In this document: one piece after another, positions 34,498-43,168 of the stretch
How positions within the stretch are numbered: the stretch's first letter is position 1
How the letters are laid out: each line of letters opens with the position of its first letter
NCBI RefSeq assembly: GCF_000498395.2
Contig: NZ_CP010979.1
Coordinates: 5,490,501 to 5,554,500, forward strand
DNA length: 64,000 bases
Direction of reading: 5' to 3'
Origin: Pseudomonas putida S13.1.2
Lineage (GTDB): Bacteria; Pseudomonadota; Gammaproteobacteria; Pseudomonadales; Pseudomonadaceae
Notes under the pieces: generated by a model
Told to the model about the DNA's origin: nothing
The model's database searches: none
What the model saw: only the letters and a program-made list of their open reading frames with translations
Position numbers and translations under genes: made by a program

Positions 34498-35904
34498 CTA
34501 GCCCGGGTCGCGGAAGTCGGGGTGGAAGTTGGCCGGCACGGCAACACTGACGCTGTCGCGGGTGGCGATGTCGATGCCTTCGCTGGCAACTTCTGCAAGG
34601 AAGTCGATCTGCTCCGGGGTGATCACGTACGGCGGCAGGAAGTACACCACGCTGCCCAGCGGGCGTAGCAGGGCGCCGCGGGTCAGGGCGTGTTCGAACA
34701 CCTTCAGGCCACGTCGCTCCTGCCAGGGGTAGGCCACCTTGCCAGCTTTGTCCTTGACCATCTCGATGGCCAGGGCCATGCCGGTCTGGCGGATTTCGGC
34801 AACGTGAGCATGATCGGCCAGGTGCGCAGTGGCGGTGGCCATGCGCGTGGCCAGGGCCTTGTTGGCCTCGATCACGTTGTCCTGTTCGAAGATGTCCAGG
34901 GTCGCCAGCGCCGCAGCGCACGCCAGCGGGTTGCCGGTGTAGCTGTGCGAGTGCAGGAACGCGCGCAGGGTCGGGTAGTCGTCATAGAACGCCTGGTACA
35001 CCTTGTCGGTGGTCAGGCAGGCGGCCAGCGGCAGGTAGCCACCGGTCAGGGCCTTGGACAGGCACAGGAAGTCCGGGCGGATGCCGGCCTGCTCGCACGC
35101 GAACATCGTGCCGGTGCGGCCAAAGCCCACGGCGATCTCGTCGTGGATCAGGTGCACGTCGTAGCGGTCGCAGGCCTCGCGCAGCAGCTTGAGGTACACC
35201 GGGTGGTACATGCGCATGCCGCCGGCCCCCTGGATCAGCGGCTCGACGATCACGGCGCTGATCGAGGCGTGGTGCTCGGCCAGGGTTTGCTCCATGGCGG
35301 CGAACATGTTGCGCGAGTGCTCTTCCCAGCTCATGCCCTCGGGGCGCAGGTAGCAGTCGGGGCTAGGCACCTTGATCGTGTCCAGCAGCAACGCCTTGTA
35401 GGTTTCGGTGAATAGCGGCACATCACCTACCGACATGGCGGCGATGGTTTCGCCGTGGTAGCTGTTGGTCAGGGTGACGAAGCGCTTCTTGTCCGGTTTG
35501 CCGACGTTCAGCCAGTAGTGGAAGCTCATCTTCAGCGCCACTTCGATGCACGACGAGCCGTTATCGGCGTAGAACACCCGGTCGAGACCGGCCGGGGTCA
35601 TGGCCACCAGGCGCTCGGACAGCTCGATCACCGGCTGATGGCTGAAACCGGCCAGGATCACGTGCTCCAGTTGGTCGACCTGGTCCTTGATGCGCTGGTT
35701 GATGCGCGGGTTGGCGTGGCCGAACACATTGACCCACCAGCTGCTCACCGCGTCCAGGTAGCGCTTGCCTTCGAAGTCCTCCAGCCACACGCCTTCGCCG
35801 CGCTTGATCGGGATCAGCGGCAGCTGCTCGTGGTCTTTCATCTGGGTACAGGGGTGCCACAGGACCTTGAGGTCGCGTTGCATCCACTGATCGTTGAGGC
35901 CCAT
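34498..35904 (-). CDS. bioA: BioA, adenosylmethionine-8-amino-7-oxononanoate aminotransferase
   Basis: A 468-aa class III PLP aminotransferase of biotin synthesis that uses SAM as amino donor. N-terminal WHPCTQMKDHEQLPLIPI is diagnostic of BioA, and the PLP lysine is in CLSKALTGGYLPL. VFYADNGSSCIEVALKM binds the cofactor phosphate. The start at 35904 has GGAGAAG about 7 bases upstream. It stands alone; the other bio genes are not in the window. It is separated from rsmE by REP sequence. Confidence 0.97.
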   Translation of the reverse strand: MGLNDQWMQRDLKVLWHPCTQMKDHEQLPLIPIKRGEGVWLEDFEGKRYLDAVSSWWVNVFGHANPRINQRIKDQVDQLEHVILAGFSHQPVIELSERLVAMTPAGLDRVFYADNGSSCIEVALKMSFHYWLNVGKPDKKRFVTLTNSYHGETIAAMSVGDVPLFTETYKALLLDTIKVPSPDCYLRPEGMSWEEHSRNMFAAMEQTLAEHHASISAVIVEPLIQGAGGMRMYHPVYLKLLREACDRYDVHLIHDEIAVGFGRTGTMFACEQAGIRPDFLCLSKALTGGYLPLAACLTTDKVYQAFYDDYPTLRAFLHSHSYTGNPLACAAALATLDIFEQDNVIEANKALATRMATATAHLADHAHVAEIRQTGMALAIEMVKDKAGKVAYPWQERRGLKVFEHALTRGALLRPLGSVVYFLPPYVITPEQIDFLAEVASEGIDIATRDSVSVAVPANFHPDFRDPG

Positions 35905-35983
35905 GGGCACTTCTCCTGGCTTTGCGGCGTGGTTCGACCGCGTAAGCCTAAGCAATGCCGCAGGGCAGGACAACCGCTGCCTT

Positions 35984-36475
35984 TCAATGGCGGTGGGTGC
36001 CGGTCCATTCCAGCCGCCGGATGTGTACGGTTCCGGCCTGGGAAGTGGAGATGGTCAGGCGGCGGAAGGGGCCGTCGATCATCTGGTGGTAGGGGTTCGT
36101 GGCGATGGGGCCAGGGCGCAGGTCGCGAAACCCGCTGCCTTCCACGGTGAGCCAGTAGAAGTTGCGCGGGATCGGGGTGGCCAGGTCGCAATCTCCTCTT
36201 TCAGTATCGAACAGCATGTGCAGGTCGTCGCAGAGAAAGTCGCTGACTACGTAGTATTCCAGGCGCAGGCACTCGACTTCCTGGGCGAAGAGGATTTCAA
36301 CATCGCTGTGTTCACCGATGACCAGTTCGGTACCGTCTTCACCCTTGAACGCTTCATGAAAGCCGGTCCATGAGGTGCTGTTGGAGCGGATACTCAGGCC
36401 CGAGGCCGTATGAAGCGTCTGTTTGTGCCACAGAAACTGCCGTTCGACGTGTTGGAAGTGCTCCTCGAAGATCAT
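35984..36475 (-). CDS. Hypothetical protein of 163 aa upstream of bioA
   Basis: No family was recognised. The protein begins MIFEEHFQHVERQFLWHKQ and is acidic in the middle and rich in aromatic residues, with YYVVSDFLCDDLHMLF and a C-terminal strand-rich part ending RRLEWTGTHRH. There is no signal peptide or membrane helix. AGGAGGG lies about 8 bases before the ATG, which supports genuine expression. It is 79 bases upstream of bioA on the same strand, so co-transcription is possible. It lacks similarity to the orphan at 21286-21771. Confidence 0.7.
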   Translation of the reverse strand: MIFEEHFQHVERQFLWHKQTLHTASGLSIRSNSTSWTGFHEAFKGEDGTELVIGEHSDVEILFAQEVECLRLEYYVVSDFLCDDLHMLFDTERGDCDLATPIPRNFYWLTVEGSGFRDLRPGPIATNPYHQMIDGPFRRLTISTSQAGTVHIRRLEWTGTHRH

Positions 36476-36686
36476 GCGCGTGCCCTCCTGATGGGGCTTC
36501 TGGCTATCTTGACCAGCTTCGCTTGCTGCCGTGTGACATGGCTACTGGCAAAAATGTCAGTTGCCAAAGGCACTTGATGTCACTGCGCTGGCAGGGTCGG
36601 CAGAGGTGACGTATTCTTAACGCATCTCCCTCGGGGCATTCCTGCCTCTCCCCGTTTCTGTAACCTCTGACTCGGAGTTCGCCGAC

Positions 36687-38552
36687 ATGGCTGCTGCTTG
36701 GGTGCGCCTGTGCGCGTTGGTATTGATTGGTGTGTCCAGCGGCGCCGCGCTGGCCAAGGACAAGACGCCCACGGCGATTGTCGTGGGTGGCGGCCTGGCG
36801 GGCCTGACGGCAGCCTACGAGCTGCAGGACAAGGGCTGGCAGGTGACCCTGCTGGAGGCCAAGTCGGGCATGGGCGGGCGCTCGGGCCTGGCCACCAGCG
36901 AGTGGATCGGCAATGCCAAGGCGCAGCCGGTGCTCAACCATTACCTGGACCGTTTCAAGCTTGAAACACTGCCGGCACCGGAGTTTGTGCGTAGCCCCGG
37001 TTACCTGATCGACGGTGAGTACTTCAGCGCCACCGACCTGGCCACCAAGCAACCGGCTACCGCCGAAGCGCTCAAGCGCTACGAGAAAACCCTCGATGAC
37101 CTGGCCCGTTCGATCGATGACCCGCTGAACCCGCAGGCAACCAGCACGCTGTTCGCCCTCGACCAGATCAACGTCTCCACCTGGCTGGACAAACTGCAAC
37201 TGCCGGCCACCGCCCGTCAGCTGGTCAACCAGCAGATCCGTACCCGTTACGACGAACCGTCGCGCCTGTCGCTGCTGTATTTCGCCCAGCAGAACCGTGT
37301 GTATCGCGGTGTCAGCGACCGCGACCTGCGTGCCGCGCGCCTGCCCGGTGGCAGCCCGGTGCTGGCCCAGGCCTTCGTCAAGCAACTGAAGACCATCAAG
37401 ACCAGCTCGCCGGTCACCGCCATCGTGCAGGACAAGGATGGGGTAACGGTAAAAGTCGGCAGCGTCGGCTACCAGGCGGATTACCTGGTCATGGCCGTGC
37501 CGTTGCGTGCCCTGGCCAAGATCCAGATGACCCCGGGCCTGGACACCCAGCACGTGGCGGCGCTCAAAGGGACCAACTATGGCTGGCGCGACCAGCTGAT
37601 GCTCAAGTTCAAGAAGCCGGTGTGGGAAAGCCGCGCGCGCATGTCGGGCGAAATCTTCAGTAACGCCGGCCTCGGCATGCTGTGGATCGAGCCAGCGCTC
37701 AAGGGCGGCGCCAACGTGGTGATCAACCTTTCCGGCGACAACGCCCGCCTGCTTCAGGCGTTTGGCGACAAGCAGATGGTCGACCAGGTGCTGATCCGCC
37801 TGCATGCGTTCTACCCGCAGGCCCGTGGAGCCTTCACCGGTTACGAGGTCAAGCGCTACAGCACTGACGCCGGTACCGGCGGCGCTTACCTGGCCTATGG
37901 CCCGGGGCAGATCAGCAAATACTGGCGCCTGTGGGAGCGCCCGGTGCAGCGCATCACCTTTGCCGGTGAACACACCGATGCCCTGTACCCGGGCACCCTG
38001 GAAGGCGCCCTGCGCAGTGGCCAGCGCGCGGCCAGCCAGGCACAGGACCTGTTGGCCGGGAAGTCGTTCGACCCCGCCAAGGCGGTGCCGGTTGCGGCGG
38101 CAGCTGCAGCAGGTGCAGCGGCTGCCAAGGACAGCAAGGGCGGGTTCTTCTCCAATATGTTTGGTGGTTCGTCCGACAAAGGCGACAAGGCTGCCAAGCC
38201 GCCGGTCAAAGCTGAGCCGAAGCAGCCCGAAGAGGCCAGGCAGGACAAGCCAGGCTTCTTCAAGCGCCTGTTTGGCGGGGCGCAAACGCCAGAAGTGAAG
38301 GCTGAGCCAATCGCCAAGGCAGAGGAAGTGGCACCGGCACCTGCGCCTGCTCCCCAGGCCGCGCCGGCTCCGGTGGCACCAGCGCCTGTGGTCAAGGAAG
38401 CGGCTGCCAAGCCTGCGGCAACCAAGGCCGCCCCGGCCAAGCATGCGCCCGCGCACAAGCCGGCGCATAAGCCTGCCGAGACGAAGAAGGCGACAGCCAA
38501 ATCCGAGCCGACCAAGAAACCTGTGGCCAATACCCAGGCCAAGGCTGGTTGA
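36687..38552 (+). CDS. FAD-dependent amine oxidase family protein with signal peptide and Lys/Ala/Pro tail
   Basis: A 621-aa protein. A signal-peptide-like segment covers residues 1-23 (ending GAALA). The dinucleotide fold VVGGGLAGLTAAYELQDKG (32-50) with the GGRSG motif identifies a flavin amine oxidase. The catalytic domain ends with FAGEHTDALYPGTLEGALRSG near 430-450. Residues about 470-621 form a low-complexity tail with two similar GFF motifs, KGGFFSNMFGG and KPGFFKRLFGG, and Ala/Pro/Lys runs. GGAG precedes the ATG. The substrate is unknown. It lies upstream of cytochrome b561 and yceI, which could receive electrons, but a REP pair separates them. Confidence 0.88.
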   Translation: MAAAWVRLCALVLIGVSSGAALAKDKTPTAIVVGGGLAGLTAAYELQDKGWQVTLLEAKSGMGGRSGLATSEWIGNAKAQPVLNHYLDRFKLETLPAPEFVRSPGYLIDGEYFSATDLATKQPATAEALKRYEKTLDDLARSIDDPLNPQATSTLFALDQINVSTWLDKLQLPATARQLVNQQIRTRYDEPSRLSLLYFAQQNRVYRGVSDRDLRAARLPGGSPVLAQAFVKQLKTIKTSSPVTAIVQDKDGVTVKVGSVGYQADYLVMAVPLRALAKIQMTPGLDTQHVAALKGTNYGWRDQLMLKFKKPVWESRARMSGEIFSNAGLGMLWIEPALKGGANVVINLSGDNARLLQAFGDKQMVDQVLIRLHAFYPQARGAFTGYEVKRYSTDAGTGGAYLAYGPGQISKYWRLWERPVQRITFAGEHTDALYPGTLEGALRSGQRAASQAQDLLAGKSFDPAKAVPVAAAAAAGAAAAKDSKGGFFSNMFGGSSDKGDKAAKPPVKAEPKQPEEARQDKPGFFKRLFGGAQTPEVKAEPIAKAEEVAPAPAPAPQAAPAPVAPAPVVKEAAAKPAATKAAPAKHAPAHKPAHKPAETKKATAKSEPTKKPVANTQAKAG

Positions 38553-38567
38553 TTGATCGACAGTGCC

Positions 38568-38644
38568 GGCCTCTTCGCAGCACAAGGCTGCTCCTACAGG
38601 CACCGCATACCCCTGTAGGAGCAGCCTTGTGCTGCGAAGAGGCC
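38568..38644. repeat. REP element, subtype C', with a perfect 33-bp inverted repeat
   Basis: Arms 38568-38600 and 38612-38644 are perfect reverse complements around an 11-base spacer, built on GCAGCACAAGGCTGCTCC. It lies just after the amine oxidase stop and would form a long RNA hairpin. Confidence 0.9.
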
Positions 38645-38710
38645 AGTACTGGCAACCGCTATTTCCCCGACTATCGTTAATGTTTCCTTAATGGGAAGCT
38701 TACAGAATAC

Positions 38711-38729
38711 TTATCGGATTTCTCGATAA
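38711..38729. promoter_or_regulatory. Inverted repeat TTATCG-N7-CGATAA upstream of cytochrome b561
   Basis: Six-base arms lie 80 bases before the cytochrome b561 ATG in an AT-rich promoter-like region. Size and spacing suit a regulator operator. No regulator was identified. Confidence 0.35.
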
Positions 38730-38808
38730 ACCGAAGCAATTTTTTCCGCTTTTCTTCGATACGTTACGCGTTAGTCTGTGCACAGCTTTCACGGGGAAAC
38801 ACGCCAAC

Positions 38809-39360
38809 ATGCAACTGCGCAATTCACCTTCTCGCTACGGCGTGGTCAGCATCATCCTGCACTGGGGCGTGGCGCTGGCAGTGTTCGGCCTGTTCGGCCT
38901 GGGTCTGTGGATGGTCGGCCTCGACTACTACAGCCCTTGGCGCAAAGCCGGCCCGGACCTGCACAAAAGCATCGGCCTGGTGCTGCTGGCGGTGATGCTG
39001 CTGCGGGTGGTCTGGCGTTTCATCAGCCCCCCACCACCGGCACCCGCCAACCATGGCGCAGTCACGCGCCTGGCGGCCAAGCTAGGCCATCTGGCCTTGT
39101 ACCTTGGTCTGTTTGCGGTGATGGCTGCCGGATACCTGATTTCTACCGCCGACGGCGTCGGCATTCCGGTGTTTGGCCTGTTCGAAGTGCCGGCACTGAT
39201 CAGCGACCTGCCTGACCAGGCAGATGTGGCTGGCGTGATTCATCTGTGGCTGGCCTGGGGCCTGGTGATTTTTGCCGTGCTGCATGCCCTGGCAGCGCTC
39301 AAGCACCATTTCATCGACCGTGACGCGACCCTGACCCGCATGTTGGGCCGCAAAGCTTGA
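38809..39360 (+). CDS. Cytochrome b561 family protein
   Basis: A 183-aa inner-membrane di-haem b-type cytochrome with four hydrophobic helices. Candidate haem histidines are in IILHWGVAL, LHKSIGLVLL, VIHLWLAWG and VLHALAALKHH. It starts RYGVVSIILHWGVALAV, typical of the bacterial cytochrome b561 (CybB) family, which moves electrons between quinone and periplasmic acceptors. yceI follows 34 bases after its stop, a pairing seen in many proteobacteria, so the two are probably co-transcribed. Confidence 0.93.
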   Translation: MQLRNSPSRYGVVSIILHWGVALAVFGLFGLGLWMVGLDYYSPWRKAGPDLHKSIGLVLLAVMLLRVVWRFISPPPPAPANHGAVTRLAAKLGHLALYLGLFAVMAAGYLISTADGVGIPVFGLFEVPALISDLPDQADVAGVIHLWLAWGLVIFAVLHALAALKHHFIDRDATLTRMLGRKA

Positions 39361-39394
39361 CTCTCAACCTCAATTGCATAGGAAGGAAATAAGG

Positions 39395-39973
39395 ATGTTG
39401 AAAAAGACTTTTGCCGCTCTGGCGCTCGGTACCGCTCTGCTTTCCGCCGGCCAGGTCATGGCTGCCGAGTACAAGATCGACAAGGAAGGCCAGCACGCGT
39501 TCGTTGACTGGAAGATCAGCCACCTGGGCTACAGCTTCATTCACGGTACCTTCAAGGACTTTGACGGCAACTTCACCTGGGACAGCGCCAAGCCTGAAGC
39601 CAGCAAGATCAGCGTCGACCTGAAAACCGCCAGCCTGTGGTCGAACCACGCCGAGCGTGACAAGCACATCGCCAGCGCCGATTTCCTCGACGTGAAGAAG
39701 TATCCTCAAGCCAAGTTCGTCTCCACCGCTGTCAAGTCGACTGGCGACAAGACTGCTGACGTGACCGGCGACCTGACCCTGCACGGCGTGACCAAGCCGG
39801 TCACCTTCAAGGCTACCTTCAACGGTGAAGGCAAGGACCCATGGGGCGGTGAGCGCGCTGGTTTCAACGCCACCACCACCCTTAACCTGAACGACTTCGG
39901 CATCAAGGGCCCAGGCGCGACTTCGCAAACCCTGGACCTGGATATCAGTGTTGAAGGTGTGAAGCAGAAGTAA
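39395..39973 (+). CDS. yceI: YceI family periplasmic lipid-binding protein
   Basis: A 192-aa protein with a clear signal peptide (MLKKTFAALALGTALLSAGQVMA). The mature part is a YceI lipocalin-like barrel: AEYKIDKEGQHAFVDWKISH, FTWDSAKPEASKISVDLKTAS, and GDLTLHGVTKPVTF. The family binds isoprenoid or quinone-like lipids in the periplasm. The start at 39395 follows AAGGAAATAAGG; an upstream in-frame codon is not used. A strong terminator lies 18 bases downstream. Confidence 0.95.
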   Translation: MLKKTFAALALGTALLSAGQVMAAEYKIDKEGQHAFVDWKISHLGYSFIHGTFKDFDGNFTWDSAKPEASKISVDLKTASLWSNHAERDKHIASADFLDVKKYPQAKFVSTAVKSTGDKTADVTGDLTLHGVTKPVTFKATFNGEGKDPWGGERAGFNATTTLNLNDFGIKGPGATSQTLDLDISVEGVKQK

Positions 39974-39991
39974 GCATTGCCTTGGCAATAG

Positions 39992-40018
39992 AAAACGCCG
40001 CCCATTGGGCGGCGTTTT
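39992..40018. terminator. Bidirectional intrinsic terminator after yceI
   Basis: AAAACGCCGCCC and GGGCGGCGTTTT form perfect 12-bp arms with a 3-base loop. It serves yceI on the plus strand and can serve the convergent helicase gene. Confidence 0.9.
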
Positions 40019-40066
40019 CATTTCCCGTTCAGGGCCCTGGCAGGGCCGTTACAGGCTACCTCTGGC

Positions 40067-41947
40067 TCAACCTTTTCGGGTCAACAGGGCAGGACGCTCA
40101 CCGCGCGGGCGGCTTGGCAGGTCATCCAGTTGCTCAGGCGTCGGGAAACGGTCGAGCTTGGACTCCTTGCGGATGATCACCGGCTGTTTTTCCGGTTGGC
40201 GCGGGTTGCGCACGGCCGGTTCTTGCCGGGCAGCATCGTCACGGGCCGGGCGACCACGGCCACCGCCATCACGGCGTGCACCGCCACCATTGTTGTTGCG
40301 CGGTGGGCGCTTCTCACCGTTGGCACTGCGGGGCTGGCCGCCATTGCGAGCCTGACCGCCGCCACCGTTGCTGCGCGGGGCAGCACCTTGGCCTTGGCTC
40401 TGGCCTGCGCCAGTACCACCGCCAGGGCGACGGTTACGCCCCTGGTTCTTGCCTTGGTAAGGGCTGACGTAATCGGCGCGGTTACCGAAGTTGTCGACTT
40501 CGTCATCCAGGAACTCATCCGGGGCACGGTCGGCGGGCGCCTTGGGTGTGCTGTTCTGGCTGGCCTGCTGCTGGCGCGGCTTGTTGTCACGCGGCTTGCG
40601 CTGCTGCGGCTTGTCGCCGGACTTTTCCTTATCTGCAGGCTTCGCGGCAGCTGGCTGCTTGGCCTTGCCTTTATCCTTGCCTTTGTCCTTGCGGCCACCG
40701 TTGGCGTCTTTGCCGCCTTCGCCGCGTGGCTGGTTGCGACCGCCACGGCCGTTGGCCTGCGGGCGCTCGCGTACTTCGGGTTTCTCGGCTTCCACCTGGC
40801 TGGCGTCAAAGCCCATCAGGTCGCCGTCGGCGATCTTCTGCCGGGTTACCCGTTCGATGCTCTTGAGCAACTTCTCTTCATCCGGCGCGACCAGCGAAAT
40901 GGCCTCGCCCGAACGACCGGCCCGGCCAGTACGGCCGATACGGTGCACGTAGTCTTCCTCGACATTCGGCAGCTCGAAGTTGACCACGTGGGGCAACTGG
41001 TCGATGTCCAGGCCGCGGGCGGCGATGTCGGTGGCGACCAGTACGCGCACGCTGTTGGCCTTGAAGTCGGCCAGGGCCTTGGTGCGGGCGTTCTGGCTCT
41101 TGTTGCCGTGAATCGCGGCGGCGGTCAGGCCTTGTTTTTCCAGGTACTCGGCCAGGCGGTTGGCGCCGTGCTTGGTACGGGTAAACACCAGTACCTGTTC
41201 CCAGGCACCCAGGGTGATCAGGTGGGCCAGCAGCGCACGCTTGTGGCTGGCGGGCAGGCGGTAGACGCGCTGCTCGATACGCTCGACGGTGGTGTTCGGC
41301 GGCGTGACCTCGATACGCTCCGGGTTGTGCAGGAGCTTGTCGGCGAGGTCGGTGATGTCCTTGGAGAAGGTGGCCGAGAACAGCAGGTTCTGGCGCTTGG
41401 ATGGCAGGCGGGCCAGTACCTTCTTGACGTCGTGGATGAAGCCCATGTCGAGCATGCGGTCGGCTTCGTCGAGCACCAGAATTTCAACGTGGGCCAGGTC
41501 GACCTTGCCTTGGCCGGCCAGGTCGAGCAGGCGGCCCGGGCAGGCAACCAGCACGTCAACGCCCTTGGCAATCGCCTGGACTTGCGGGTTCATGCCAACG
41601 CCGCCGAAGATGCAGGCGCTGACCAGTGGCAGGTCACGGGCATAGACCTTGAAGCTGTCGTGCACCTGGGCTGCCAGCTCGCGGGTTGGGGTCAGGACCA
41701 GCACGCGAGGCTGGCGCGGGCCGTGACGCTGCGACTTGTCGGGGTGGCCGGCCGGGAACAGGCGCTCGAGAATCGGCAGGGCGAAGCCGCCGGTTTTACC
41801 AGTACCTGTCTGGGCGGCAACCATCAGGTCGCGGCCTTGCAACACGGCGGGAATCGCCCGCTGTTGCACGGGGGTCGGCTGGGTATAGCCCGCAGCCTCG
41901 ATAGCGCGGACAAGAGCCTCGGAGAGACCGAGGGAAGCAAAGGACAT
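40067..41947 (-). CDS. rhlE: DEAD-box RNA helicase, RhlE type, with long disordered tail
   Basis: A 626-aa superfamily 2 RNA helicase. The Q motif is at about residues 4-30. Motif I AQTGTGKT is at 45-52, motif Ia PTRELA near 87, motif II DEAD at 160-163, SAT follows, and motif VI HRIGRTGRAGR is near 325. The core resembles RhlE. Residues from about 400 to the end form a tail rich in Gly, Arg, Asn, Lys and Pro, likely for RNA binding. AGGATCG precedes the ATG at 41947; the upstream open frame is not homologous. Roles in ribosome assembly or RNA decay at low temperature are inferred from the family. Confidence 0.93.
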   Translation of the reverse strand: MSFASLGLSEALVRAIEAAGYTQPTPVQQRAIPAVLQGRDLMVAAQTGTGKTGGFALPILERLFPAGHPDKSQRHGPRQPRVLVLTPTRELAAQVHDSFKVYARDLPLVSACIFGGVGMNPQVQAIAKGVDVLVACPGRLLDLAGQGKVDLAHVEILVLDEADRMLDMGFIHDVKKVLARLPSKRQNLLFSATFSKDITDLADKLLHNPERIEVTPPNTTVERIEQRVYRLPASHKRALLAHLITLGAWEQVLVFTRTKHGANRLAEYLEKQGLTAAAIHGNKSQNARTKALADFKANSVRVLVATDIAARGLDIDQLPHVVNFELPNVEEDYVHRIGRTGRAGRSGEAISLVAPDEEKLLKSIERVTRQKIADGDLMGFDASQVEAEKPEVRERPQANGRGGRNQPRGEGGKDANGGRKDKGKDKGKAKQPAAAKPADKEKSGDKPQQRKPRDNKPRQQQASQNSTPKAPADRAPDEFLDDEVDNFGNRADYVSPYQGKNQGRNRRPGGGTGAGQSQGQGAAPRSNGGGGQARNGGQPRSANGEKRPPRNNNGGGARRDGGGRGRPARDDAARQEPAVRNPRQPEKQPVIIRKESKLDRFPTPEQLDDLPSRPRGERPALLTRKG

Positions 41948-42164
41948 GGGCGATCCTGTTCTCGTGTGGGCTGGGCCCGTTGGGATGTTCTGCCTGGCGC
42001 GACGGGCATCGGTGGGATGCGATCGCGTCCGGTCCAGCTGGGCTTTCACTGCACATCCGGGAAACGGAGGGTGACGCGAAGGCGCGTCGGTGCCGATCGG
42101 GATGCCTGTTGCGAGGCCGAGCGTCCGGGCGTGAGCCGGGCGGGAAGGCCCGAGTATAACAGAG

Positions 42165-42953
42165 CTATCGCGCTGTGCTGCTTTCCTGCTGCTCAACGGC
42201 GTTGAGAATGTTTCCGATGTCGCCTGTGTAACGGTGGCTGATGGCGGCAAAGGCCGGGTCCTGCTTGAAACGCTGCAGTTCTTCGGCAAAGGCCAAGGCC
42301 AGTGTTTCACGCCCTGGCTTGCGCACCAGCCCCAGGTACTGGGCTTGGCGGTTGATCACCAGAGGCAGTTCCTCGACCTGTTGCTCCAAGCCAAGATGCC
42401 GGATCAGGTAATGCCCGACCCTGCGGTCGGTAATTGCCAGGTCGATACGGCCCAGCAGCAGTTTGCCGAAGTTGGCTTCCTGGGTCGGCGCGGCTTCACG
42501 TCGAAAATGTGTGGCCTGGTTGAACCCGCTGCCATAGGCGTAGCCGGGCGAGGTGCCTACGGTGAGGCCCGCGAGGTCGTCCGGGCCGGCTACGGCATGG
42601 CGACGTGCGCGGGCCTGGAACAGCACGAACTCGACCTCCGACATGGGTTCGGGGGCGTATACCAGATACGGGCGCCGGGTTTCGGTCTGGAAAATATCCA
42701 GAATCCCGTCCGCCAGGCCTTGCTCGATCATTGCCAGGCAGCGTTTCCACGGCAGGAACTGCCATTCCACCTCGACACCCAGGCGTTTGAATACCTCGGT
42801 GGTGACTTCGTAGTCGATACCGCGGGGCTGGCCATCGTGCTGATAGACGTAGGGTGCCCAGTCATCGGAGACCAGGCGCAGGCGCTCGCCCAGAGCCAAC
42901 GGGCTCAGGCAGGCGAGCAGCAGGATCCAGAACAGTCGGGCGACGAGTGGCAT
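42165..42953 (-). CDS. Periplasmic solute-binding protein, family 3 type
   Basis: A 262-aa protein with a signal peptide (MPLVARLFWILLLACLSPLALG). The mature domain resembles extracellular family 3 binding proteins: RLVSDDWAPYVYQHDGQPRGIDYEVTTEVFKRL and a hinge-distal KLLLGRIDLAITDRRVG. Orphan members of this type without adjacent permease genes are common in Pseudomonas and may act as sensors. The ligand is unknown; amino-acid-like compounds are typical for the family. Confidence 0.85.
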   Translation of the reverse strand: MPLVARLFWILLLACLSPLALGERLRLVSDDWAPYVYQHDGQPRGIDYEVTTEVFKRLGVEVEWQFLPWKRCLAMIEQGLADGILDIFQTETRRPYLVYAPEPMSEVEFVLFQARARRHAVAGPDDLAGLTVGTSPGYAYGSGFNQATHFRREAAPTQEANFGKLLLGRIDLAITDRRVGHYLIRHLGLEQQVEELPLVINRQAQYLGLVRKPGRETLALAFAEELQRFKQDPAFAAISHRYTGDIGNILNAVEQQESSTAR

Positions 42954-43051
42954 GGCCGGAGATTACGCGGTCGGCCGAATCAAGGCCAGAGGCCTGATAT
43001 TCAAAGCGGCCCCGATCTCAGTGGGGCAATTGCCCTGCTCAGATACTGATT

Positions 43052-43136
43052 TGTGAGAGCGGGCATGCCCGCGAACACCGGCGAAGCCGGTGCCCCTTCC
43101 GCGATGCCTGCTTCGCGGGCCTGCCCGCTCCCCCAA
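43052..43136. repeat. REP element pair, subtype A (degenerate)
   Basis: GAGAGCGGGCATGCCCGCGAA (43055 on) faces TTCGCGGGCCTGCCCGCTCC (43112-43131), with a GCACCGGC-type inner stem. It lies between the solute-binding protein gene and the glycosyltransferase-like gene. Confidence 0.75.
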
Positions 43137-43168
43137 GGATGGTTTGAGGCAATGGGGTTGCGGGCGTA

